DNA of 56,879 bases from Rhodospirillaceae bacterium (GTDB lineage Bacteria; Pseudomonadota; Alphaproteobacteria; Rhodospirillales; JABHCV01): assembly GCA_013204045.1 (NCBI GenBank), contig JABMOQ010000083.1, forward strand, positions 1-56,879, read 5' to 3'. The notes under the pieces were generated by a model. The model did no database searches. It saw nothing but the letters and a program-made list of their open reading frames with translations, and was not told the origin of the DNA. The position numbers were made by a program, and so were the translations under genes. Position 1 is the first letter of the stretch. Every line of letters starts with the position of its first letter. This document shows positions 16,826 to 24,461 of this stretch, in pieces.

Positions 16826-18295
16826 TTAGGACGGGATTGATGGATTGCTGGACAGATTAGCCCCAAAGTTAGAGGAGGTAACCGCATCGCGTGTTTTTTT
16901 GCGAATATCGCGAAGCTCCTCCTCGCTTATCGCCCACATTTCTGCCATATGCATTATTTTTTTAGGCGTATCGAAATTGATTCGATCCCATTCATAAGCA
17001 CGTAAGACCGAGATATCTTCAGCCGTCCAATCATTCGATGTTATCTGACTAAACCGCCAATCTACGCGCGCCCCGTCTGTTTCATTTGAAATTGCACCAA
17101 TGTCAGTGGCCATATCCCACAACCGCGTGCCTTTTAAAGGAACGGCAACAAAAAACTTCACATAATCTGCACCGCAATGTTCTGCAAAGTGAATGGTTTC
17201 ACGAATTTCCGCCCACGTTTCACCTGGAAACCCGATGATGAAGTTTGAAATCACGAACAAGCCAGCCTCACGAACTTTTTTGATTAGCGGTGCCACGGTA
17301 TCCAGTTTGATGGGCTTGAGCACAATGTCGTTCATGACACGTTGATTGCCGCTTTCTATGGCGACGTTGATGCCCACACAGCCGGCGCGGACCATTAGGT
17401 CCAGCATTTCGTCGTCCAGCGCAAAAATAGCGAAAGCGCCAATAATGAACTTAAGGCCCAGATCGCGTTCAATGCTCTCTCGCAGCACTTCCTTGAAGAA
17501 TTTCTTTTTTATGACAATGTTATCGTCGTCAATAAGAAACGACCTGAGGCCATAGCGGTCGCGCAGATATATCAGTTCATCAATAACTTTTTTGGCCGAC
17601 GGCGCACGTACTTTCTTGCCGCTGATTTCTTCCACCTGACAGAATGAACAGCCAACGGGGCATCCGCGTGTAATAACCATTCGTACGTATGGCATTTCAG
17701 GGGCGCGCAGCGGGCCGGTGCGTGGACCAACTGCAATATAATCTTCCATGCGAACCAGGTCGTAATTTGGCATGGGAAGAGCGTCTAGATCCTTGATAAC
17801 GGCTTTTTCCTGAACAACAAGATTTTTGCCGTCACGATAAACTAGGCCGACCGTCGGCATTTCCCCATTCCCTTTGAGATAGCGTAGCAAGTCGCGCAGC
17901 ACATATTCACCATTGCCGACGATGGCGTAGTCGATGCCGGAATCTGTCATGACATCTTCATATTCAATGGTTACATGCACACCGCCCGCAATTATAACTG
18001 GGTCCGGCAAACGTTCGCGCAACGCTGCGACTGTGGTATGAAGGGTATCCTTATACTCAGTGGAAAGAATCGAAATGCCGATATATGAGGGATTCGCTTG
18101 TACGACTTTTTCGACAAATTCCGTGATGCTCATATCGTAAAACTGAGCATCTATAATTTTGACGTTGACGTCGTCCTGAACCATCGCGCCTAAAAGGCAC
18201 AGCAAGGACGGGTTCAAATTCCAATTCGTTTGGAAATCGATTTTTGCCCATCTCTGATTTGGATAGACAAGGACAAGATTTTTTTTAGTGCTCAT
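16826..18295 (-). CDS. B12-binding domain radical SAM protein
   Basis: A 489-residue protein with an N-terminal cobalamin-binding Rossmann domain (about 1-150; AGGVHVTIEYEDV at 103-115) and a radical SAM domain with the cluster motif C212-x3-C216-x2-C219 (CPVGCSFC). The classical DxHxxG cobalamin histidine is not evident (IIDAQFYDM occupies that area), as is common in radical SAM members. Family members methylate unactivated carbons or phosphinates, or rearrange and reduce substrates. The C-terminal region after residue 400 has DWRFSQITSNDWTAED, not assigned. GAGG seven bases before ATG supports the start. It is the last gene of a four-gene minus operon with the dioxygenase, C-methyltransferase and ThDP enzyme, so it probably modifies the same product. 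Confidence 0.9.
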   Translation of the reverse strand: MSTKKNLVLVYPNQRWAKIDFQTNWNLNPSLLCLLGAMVQDDVNVKIIDAQFYDMSITEFVEKVVQANPSYIGISILSTEYKDTLHTTVAALRERLPDPVIIAGGVHVTIEYEDVMTDSGIDYAIVGNGEYVLRDLLRYLKGNGEMPTVGLVYRDGKNLVVQEKAVIKDLDALPMPNYDLVRMEDYIAVGPRTGPLRAPEMPYVRMVITRGCPVGCSFCQVEEISGKKVRAPSAKKVIDELIYLRDRYGLRSFLIDDDNIVIKKKFFKEVLRESIERDLGLKFIIGAFAIFALDDEMLDLMVRAGCVGINVAIESGNQRVMNDIVLKPIKLDTVAPLIKKVREAGLFVISNFIIGFPGETWAEIRETIHFAEHCGADYVKFFVAVPLKGTRLWDMATDIGAISNETDGARVDWRFSQITSNDWTAEDISVLRAYEWDRINFDTPKKIMHMAEMWAISEEELRDIRKKTRDAVTSSNFGANLSSNPSIPS

Positions 18296-18344
18296 CTGGT
18301 TGCCTCGTACTCTTTGATTATTACAATATGAATTGAGAATTCAA

Positions 18345-20078
18345 TCAAGAGACAAGGGGAGCATTGTTAGGTGTGGTGCCCTGAACTTCTTCATCAATAT
18401 CTACACTGATGATAGCAACACGATATTTTCCCTTTGGGTCGAAAAGCCATGCGGCGGCATCATCAGCGCCATTATGATCCGATAGATATGTTTCATACCC
18501 AAATGCTTCAAAAATTTGGCGAAGATGGTAAGGCGGCAGACTCGGTGATTTTCCTATGTCCGATCCGAAATGGCGGCGTTCCAAAAACTCATTCTGGGTC
18601 TGGCGAATGATACCGTACCCCTGATTATCGATGACCAGAAACTTTACCGGAACTTCAAGGTTTCGTGCGACGGCCAGCTCTTGAATATTCATCATTAGGC
18701 CGCCGTCACCTGAAATGGAAAGAGCGCCATGGCAACCAGGGCTACATGCCGCACCGACAGCGGCAGGAAGTGAATACCCCATTGAGTGAAGGTTGAACGA
18801 TGTGATCACCGGTGGCGAATTGCATATTGAAGCGGCCTGATAGGTCCAGCTCAGGGTCGCCCCGGCATCACCAAAGACGGTGTAATTCGGCGGGCATGCT
18901 TCCAGAAAACGGATGATTGATTTTACCGGTTCTTGGGCGCTAATTGCAGTCTGCAATGGTTGGCTAGCACTCGTCTTCCATTTGTCCCGCGATACGTCCG
19001 GGCGAACATCTGTCCAGTATGCATATTCCTGTTTTCCTGTCTTAAGGTGGGCATTCAGACCATCAAGGAACTCCATGCTGTCTTCTCTGAGTACCGTTAT
19101 GCGTTTACCATAATCGTGAAGAAAGCGCTCGTCTTCATGGGCTCCGTTATTTATGGCAATCATTTGTGCTTCAGGTGCAAAAATATCTTTTGCCTTCCCA
19201 GCCTGATGCTGTAGCAAACTGGCGCCAACGGCAATGAGTAGATCACACGATTGCAGCAAGGCATTTCCGTTACCGGGACAGTGAGTGCCGAACAGGCCTA
19301 TATGAAAAGGGTTTTCCGGGCGGTACACACGTTGCCCCGCCCAGGTGAAAATGGCAGGAACACCAAGTTTTCTTAAAATAGGATCAAGGGTAGCTTGCAC
19401 CTTGTCCGTTTGAATATCGACGCCACCACCGATCAACATGAGCGGCCGCTTGGCATTTTCCAGAGCAGAAAGAACAGTAGAGACGGATTGGCCGATTGTC
19501 GGCGCCGGGCTGTTCGCATTTGTTTTTGGGGCACTCTCAACCATATCAACGTTCAACATTTGACGTTGGAAATCATCTTGTATTTCAAGAACCAACGGGC
19601 CGTGTATTTCATTTTTGGCTATTTTATCTATTGCCGAAAGCGCTTGTAGTAGTTCGCCTTCATTTCTGACTTTCAAGGATTTATCGGAAATAAAGTCGGC
19701 AATTTCAGCGTGGGGTGCTTCTTGAAATCCATACATCTTGGTGCCCAGTCGCTGGGCAATGTTGATCCCCGAGCCAACTTGTCCGCAGAGGAAAACCGAA
19801 GGAACATTGTCGTAGTAACAGGCTGCGATGCCAGTCACGAGATTAAAAAAACCGGGACCTGTCGTGACGATCGCGCCAGCGACATCTCCCGATGCGAAAT
19901 AATAACCATGAGCAGAGAGCCCTGCCGCCTGTTCGTTGAGAACAGGGATGTATTGGGTTTCGCTATTTTGGCATGTGGACTCTATAAGGTGCATACAAGC
20001 CCCGCCCTGCACGCCAAAAAAAGTTTTCACACCTGCACGCGCCAGGCGCTGAGAAATAATGTCTGAAACCTTGTTCAT
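18345..20078 (-). CDS. Thiamine-diphosphate-dependent enzyme of the acetolactate synthase fold
   Basis: A 577-residue, three-domain ThDP enzyme. The catalytic Glu49 is in VLNEQAAG; the central domain begins near 195; the cofactor motif is GDGG at 457 with Asn485 in DNQGYG, 28 residues on, as in acetolactate synthases, benzaldehyde lyases and sulfoacetaldehyde acetyltransferases. It lacks an adjacent small regulatory subunit and sits with an NDP-sugar-type C-methyltransferase 26 nt upstream, so a biosynthetic IlvB role is unlikely. The closest conceptual precedent is YerE of yersiniose A formation, which adds an acetyl unit from pyruvate to a CDP-4-keto sugar. Role here is inferred; alternatives are a decarboxylase or carboligase for another building block. 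Confidence 0.88.
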   Translation of the reverse strand: MNKVSDIISQRLARAGVKTFFGVQGGACMHLIESTCQNSETQYIPVLNEQAAGLSAHGYYFASGDVAGAIVTTGPGFFNLVTGIAACYYDNVPSVFLCGQVGSGINIAQRLGTKMYGFQEAPHAEIADFISDKSLKVRNEGELLQALSAIDKIAKNEIHGPLVLEIQDDFQRQMLNVDMVESAPKTNANSPAPTIGQSVSTVLSALENAKRPLMLIGGGVDIQTDKVQATLDPILRKLGVPAIFTWAGQRVYRPENPFHIGLFGTHCPGNGNALLQSCDLLIAVGASLLQHQAGKAKDIFAPEAQMIAINNGAHEDERFLHDYGKRITVLREDSMEFLDGLNAHLKTGKQEYAYWTDVRPDVSRDKWKTSASQPLQTAISAQEPVKSIIRFLEACPPNYTVFGDAGATLSWTYQAASICNSPPVITSFNLHSMGYSLPAAVGAACSPGCHGALSISGDGGLMMNIQELAVARNLEVPVKFLVIDNQGYGIIRQTQNEFLERRHFGSDIGKSPSLPPYHLRQIFEAFGYETYLSDHNGADDAAAWLFDPKGKYRVAIISVDIDEEVQGTTPNNAPLVS

Positions 20079-20104
20079 TGGATGCCTGTTTTTGTCGTTG
20101 GTTA

Positions 20105-21310
20105 TTACAATGATGTAAACGGTACAATAATATGATCGAATTCCATTTCGCCCATACGACTAACCAGAACACGGGCATAATCCGGCCCTGTCAAAATTCC
20201 CACAGCTCCCTTGTAGGAATCTTTCGGCTTGGTAATTTTGACCGGGTAGTGGGGAAATGTTTTGTTTTGGCGAAGGGGGTGATCATCCAATATTTCGGTG
20301 AACGGCAGGGAGTCTTCATAAAAATAGGCAAACACAGGAAAGTTTTGGGCTGCGCCGAAGCCGTATATGGGCTTGTGTTCTACTGTTCTCACTCGCTCTT
20401 TCAGCATATCAATCTGTTGGCGGAAGACACGGAAGGATTGCTTTATTTGATCGACGCTCAGCGCCATATCAACTGCTCCGGTGGGTTTGTTTCCACCTTT
20501 TTTGAAGGCAATTAGAATCTGGCCCCAGTTGGCGAAGTTAACAAAGATATCGATAACTTCGCCGCCTGCGCGCTGTACCATGCGCGTTAATGAAGGAATT
20601 GTGAACTGTTGATAATGTTGGTGTGAAAGTTGATCAAAACGGTTGTTAAGCAAAAGGAATTCCGCGCCCGGTACGCCGATGATGATCGTTGCGTCGTCTT
20701 TGGCGGATTCAATAATGTTTTTTGTAACTTCATACGGGTTTCTCAGATGTTCAAATACGAAATTAGTGACATACAGGTCCGGGCTTCGTGAAAACGTCTC
20801 GGAAAAATTCGCGTTTTCAATAAAGTCACCAAGAACATTAAACTTTTCTACAAGTTCAGGTTCTAGCCCTTCAACAAATTGTGCCTCTCGCCCCTTTAAA
20901 ATGGGATCAACGCCGACCACATCGGCGCCAGTCTCAGCAAATTTCTGCAGCAGGAAGGTGTCGTTACATCCTATTTCCGCAACAAGGCTGACTTTTTTGC
21001 CGGCACATACTTTCTGTGCAAAATCGAAAAGGACATTATTAGCCTGCATCGCCGAAACGCTATGTGACGTTTTATGCTGGAAGTCAACGGGATACAAAAA
21101 AGAGGCATCTACGGTGTATCCAAGTTGCACATGGCCACACTGCGCACATGCACAGACCGAATTATCGACCAGTGGGTAGTTCTCCGTCTTGCTGTAGTCA
21201 TCAAGGAAAATCCCGATATGCGGAAACTTCGGTAACTCTGAAATAAGTTCAAGATTATCTGATCCACAGGCGCAACAGGTTTCGAGTGGCTCTTTGCTGA
21301 CGTCTATCAT
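20105..21310 (-). CDS. C-methyltransferase of the NDP-hexose C3-methyltransferase type
   Basis: A 401-residue protein with the three-part layout of TylC3-like enzymes: an N-terminal zinc-binding domain with cysteines at 12, 13, 15 and C53, C55, C58 (CACAQCGHVQLG), a SAM-binding Rossmann domain (SLVAEIGCNDTFLL, 108-121) and a C-terminal domain with IYGFGAAQNFPVFAY. In this family the zinc domain binds the substrate and methylation occurs on carbon next to a keto group of a nucleotide sugar. It therefore points to a C-methyl branched sugar. It lies between the dioxygenase (60 nt) and the ThDP gene (26 nt) in the same operon. Family members in other clusters also act on non-sugar substrates. Confidence 0.87.
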   Translation of the reverse strand: MIDVSKEPLETCCACGSDNLELISELPKFPHIGIFLDDYSKTENYPLVDNSVCACAQCGHVQLGYTVDASFLYPVDFQHKTSHSVSAMQANNVLFDFAQKVCAGKKVSLVAEIGCNDTFLLQKFAETGADVVGVDPILKGREAQFVEGLEPELVEKFNVLGDFIENANFSETFSRSPDLYVTNFVFEHLRNPYEVTKNIIESAKDDATIIIGVPGAEFLLLNNRFDQLSHQHYQQFTIPSLTRMVQRAGGEVIDIFVNFANWGQILIAFKKGGNKPTGAVDMALSVDQIKQSFRVFRQQIDMLKERVRTVEHKPIYGFGAAQNFPVFAYFYEDSLPFTEILDDHPLRQNKTFPHYPVKITKPKDSYKGAVGILTGPDYARVLVSRMGEMEFDHIIVPFTSL

Positions 21311-21370
21311 TGTGTTCTAATTCCTATTTTTATCATGTTTGCGTTTTATGTGGGATCCTGGGAAGAACGT

Positions 21371-22234
21371 CTAACGAATAGCATTTGAATTCTTTAGTTT
21401 TATCTCCCGATACTCCTGGTCTGAACTTCTTGATTCGGTATCAAAACCAAGAACGAACTTTCCACGTGGTATCTCATCAACAATGCTTTCCAAATTCTTG
21501 TCTCTGATCATTTGAGGTACGTTAACTTGCTGTTTGAACAAGGGGGTCGTGTAGATGGTAACCAATGCGCGCCTTATTTCATTGCTATGATTTTCTGTGC
21601 CGCAATGAAACAGGGCGGAGTTGAACAGAAGCAGGGCGCCGGGAGGAATATCGGGGATAATTGCATTACGATGCACGTACTCGTCAGAAGGGAAAATATC
21701 CTGTGTATGACTGCCGTATAAAATTGCGATTCCGCCGTTTTTGCTGTTTGAACCATCAATGGAATGTACGAACGTCAAGCTAACTGGAGTCGAAGTCGTA
21801 AAATTCATATATGCCGGTTCCCGATGCCAGGCCGTTGCGGGGTGTAGTTCCCCAGGCGAACTGATCACGGCACGATTGACGTTAAGAATATACTGCTCGC
21901 CGAATATCTCTTTTAATATTTCAGGAACCAGCCCCCCGAAGCATATGTTGCGTATGGCCGGTGAAGACAGGAATGGGCTACGGACAACACCATTATCGTT
22001 AATCGCCATCAAATTTTCTTCACCAAATACCTGCTTCTCCGCCTCCAACAAGGTATCGACATCATCCCTGCATTGTTTGGTAACGCTTTCATCCAATTGC
22101 CCGGGAATGACGCAAAACCCCTTGATCATCAGTTCCTCATGGATATAGGCAACAGAAGGAAACTTGTGATCGCCTGAGCGTCGTTGCAGTCCTGAAAAAA
22201 CATTCAGGGGAGCGTTTGTGCTGCTGTTCTGCAT
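21371..22234 (-). CDS. Phytanoyl-CoA dioxygenase (PhyH) family protein
   Basis: A 287-residue double-stranded beta-helix oxygenase. Iron ligands read as His137 and Glu139 in AWHREPAY and His210 in LFHCGTENHS, with Arg221 suited to bind 2-oxoglutarate. Most PhyH enzymes use His-x-Asp; here the acid appears to be Glu. The N-terminal FPSVAYIHEELMIKGFCVIPG is the normal PhyH opening. Such enzymes hydroxylate, halogenate or desaturate small molecules, including sugars and ectoine. GGAGGG five bases before ATG gives a firm start. It is the first gene of the minus operon running to 16826 and faces the SDR gene across a short promoter region. Confidence 0.87.
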   Translation of the reverse strand: MQNSSTNAPLNVFSGLQRRSGDHKFPSVAYIHEELMIKGFCVIPGQLDESVTKQCRDDVDTLLEAEKQVFGEENLMAINDNGVVRSPFLSSPAIRNICFGGLVPEILKEIFGEQYILNVNRAVISSPGELHPATAWHREPAYMNFTTSTPVSLTFVHSIDGSNSKNGGIAILYGSHTQDIFPSDEYVHRNAIIPDIPPGALLLFNSALFHCGTENHSNEIRRALVTIYTTPLFKQQVNVPQMIRDKNLESIVDEIPRGKFVLGFDTESRSSDQEYREIKLKNSNAIR

Positions 22235-22277
22235 TTAGCCCTCCATTTCACCAAGCTTGGCATCAGTTTAACACAAA

Positions 22278-22301
22278 TACGGGCTTATTATTAAGCCCGT
22301 A
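22278..22301. promoter_or_regulatory. Perfect palindrome in divergent promoter region
   Basis: TACGGGCTTA (22278-22287) and TAAGCCCGTA (22292-22301) form a perfect 10-bp inverted repeat around TTAT. It lies 43 nt upstream of the PhyH start and 93 nt upstream of the SDR start. It lacks a U tract on the plus strand, so an operator is more likely than a terminator; a second small symmetry CCCGA-AAA-TCGGG sits at 22350-22362. Confidence 0.5.
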
Positions 22302-22394
22302 AAGTTGGCATTTCGTTAATAATATAGTGATACTTGCAGCTGCCCCTTGCCCGAAAATCGGGTAAACTCATAGCTCTATTCTGAAAGGTGGATT

Positions 22395-23174
22395 ATGGAT
22401 CTAAAAATTGCCGGACGTCATGCTCTGATCACAGGTGGTGGGCGTGGAATCGGACGCGCGATCGCCTTAAGTCTGGCGCGCGAGGGGGTCAACACTACAA
22501 TTGTGGCGCGCACACAATCGGACCTTGATAGCCTGATGGACGAAATTTCTGCTCATGGCGGAAACCATCAAGGGATTGCCATGGATCTGGTTCCAGATGG
22601 TGCACCACAAACATTATTGAGTCGTATCGAGAAATCGGGATTTAGCGACATGGATATAGTTGTTCACAATATGGGGGGAACCCTTGGAATAACAGATCCC
22701 TATTGTTCAATTGAGAATTGGCGGCGCATCTATCGATTCAATTTCGAAATTGCAGTAGAATTAAATACCTTAATTGTTCCTGGAATGCAGAAACGTGGTT
22801 GGGGGCGGGTCGTTCACAATTCGTCAATCGCATCCATGGAAAATCAGGGCCCCGTGACTTACAGCGCCATCAAAGCGGCCTTAACGGCCTATACCCGCAG
22901 TTTCGGCGGCGTTGTGGCACCAGATGGTGTGGTCGTATCTGCTGTTCTTCCCGGCGCTATATATACGGATGGCGGATATTGGGAAACAGCTTCAGTGGAG
23001 CGAGCTGATCACGTGGAAAAATTTCTGGCAGAGCGGCAGAGAATAGGCCGGTTTGGGCTTCCGGAAGAAATCGCTAATTTTGTTGCCTTTTTGTGTTCAG
23101 ATCTCGCAACTTTCAATACTGGCAGCATCATTCCAATCGACGGCGGTCAGGGGCGAGGATATTTCGGGCAGTAA
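22395..23174 (+). CDS. Classical SDR family NAD(P)-dependent oxidoreductase
   Basis: A 259-residue classical short-chain dehydrogenase. The cofactor motif is TGGGRGIG (14-21), the structural motif is HNMGG (in place of NAG/NNAG), the catalytic serine is in HNSSIAS and the active pair is YSAIK. The end IPIDGGQGRGYFG matches FabG-like enzymes. It reduces or oxidises a keto or hydroxy group with NAD(P). AAAGGTGG eight bases before ATG gives a good start. It stands alone on the plus strand between two minus operons and likely shares the 160-nt divergent promoter region with the PhyH operon. Confidence 0.9.
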   Translation: MDLKIAGRHALITGGGRGIGRAIALSLAREGVNTTIVARTQSDLDSLMDEISAHGGNHQGIAMDLVPDGAPQTLLSRIEKSGFSDMDIVVHNMGGTLGITDPYCSIENWRRIYRFNFEIAVELNTLIVPGMQKRGWGRVVHNSSIASMENQGPVTYSAIKAALTAYTRSFGGVVAPDGVVVSAVLPGAIYTDGGYWETASVERADHVEKFLAERQRIGRFGLPEEIANFVAFLCSDLATFNTGSIIPIDGGQGRGYFGQ

Positions 23175-23203
23175 TTGAAACACTATTCCAATTTTCTAAA
23201 ACT

Positions 23204-24433
23204 TTATTTGGGACTTAAAAGATTCTGGTAGCGCTCAGCATAGGCGGAACTAAGGCGACTCAGGCAATATGGATTGCATAAATCCGCCTGATTCTTTGGT
23301 GTTGCCATTTGCCTGTATTGAATCTGTCTTTCGTTCAGCAATGTTAAGTTTTCTTCCAGTCCCAGTGCTTCTATGGTTGCGGCTAGGATATCTGTGCCGT
23401 CAGGCGAAACTGATTCATGTGTTTCCAACGGAAAGTATACTCCGTTTTCAAAATAAAGTTCGTTCTGTTCGGCAAATGTTAGCATCAAGTTATTTTCTCG
23501 CAAACGCGCCAGTGCCGGCAGGGCAACGGCAAGAGGTGAAAATGGCGGAATACCGTGCCACCAGGTATTGGCGACCACATATGGTTTCATCATAAGTTCC
23601 GGGAACATGGCAATTCCAGACGGGCCCGTCAGGCAGAAATCCGAATTGCTGAATAGGGCAAAATCGTTTTTGAATGATGCTAGGGGGCTGTTCGCATAAT
23701 CAATGACGCCTAATCTGGCGAAGTCTTTTGGATGGTATTCCCTGCCAACCTGGACCAGTTGGAAATTCATGTCCTTCAGGTATTCAAGTGTCGGCACATA
23801 AGTCAATGGGTCAACGGCTTCGGCACCGCCAGAATGCTGTTCGGTATCCTTGATTTGAATAAGCGCTAGCCGCCGACCGCGCGCATCGACAAGGCGTTCA
23901 AGTTCGTCGGGCAAAATAAATTTGCGCAGCATGCCGCCGGGCATGGGGAATAGAAATCGAGTCTGCTCTGTGGTGAATGTCTCCAGCTTGCGGCGATAAT
24001 AAGAAACAAAATCTCCCATCAGCTTGTTAATGGAGGATCTATAGATGATATGGTCAACTTGTTCTGATCTAAGGGTTTCGTTTTCAATGGGCGCAATCTT
24101 GAAAGAAGACATGCCGACATCTACGGTCAGATCGGGGCGAAACAGTGCGATGGAGCGTGCCATCTCTGAAGCATATTTAGAAAGGAAAAAAACGATATTC
24201 AGAGAATCGCCATACAATTCCGAAATGGTAGACATGCGCTCTTCATCCGGGCCAATGTAGCAGCAAATTCCGTCTGCAGGAACTTCGCCCAAAACCCTCA
24301 TGCACATGAAGTTATCAAGTTCCGAAAGGGTGTGTCCGACGGCACTTGTTTCAATATTGATGATCAACTTCCCATTGTTTGCTTCCAGAAATTTAACAAT
24401 ATCAAGCGCGGACTCTATATTAATGGGGATCAT
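23204..24433 (-). CDS. Putative glycosyltransferase, TIGR04372-like
   Basis: A 409-residue protein with no signal or membrane segment. The C-terminal half contains a GT-B-like acceptor of nucleotide sugar: LALIQIKDTEQHSGG, then YLKDMNFQLVQVGRE, DYANSPLASFKNDFALFSNSD and LTGPSGIAMFPELMMKPYVVANTWW, which match the pattern of TIGR04372 putative glycosyltransferases from surface-glycan loci (recognised from memory, not searched). The N-terminal half (1-170) is less familiar. It lies 28 nt downstream of the nucleotidyltransferase-kinase gene in the same direction, so it may transfer the sugar that enzyme activates. Function not proven; a non-catalytic relative is possible. Confidence 0.65.
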   Translation of the reverse strand: MIPINIESALDIVKFLEANNGKLIINIETSAVGHTLSELDNFMCMRVLGEVPADGICCYIGPDEERMSTISELYGDSLNIVFFLSKYASEMARSIALFRPDLTVDVGMSSFKIAPIENETLRSEQVDHIIYRSSINKLMGDFVSYYRRKLETFTTEQTRFLFPMPGGMLRKFILPDELERLVDARGRRLALIQIKDTEQHSGGAEAVDPLTYVPTLEYLKDMNFQLVQVGREYHPKDFARLGVIDYANSPLASFKNDFALFSNSDFCLTGPSGIAMFPELMMKPYVVANTWWHGIPPFSPLAVALPALARLRENNLMLTFAEQNELYFENGVYFPLETHESVSPDGTDILAATIEALGLEENLTLLNERQIQYRQMATPKNQADLCNPYCLSRLSSAYAERYQNLLSPK

Positions 24434-24461
24434 GCAGCGACTCCAGATTCATTGGGTTTCT

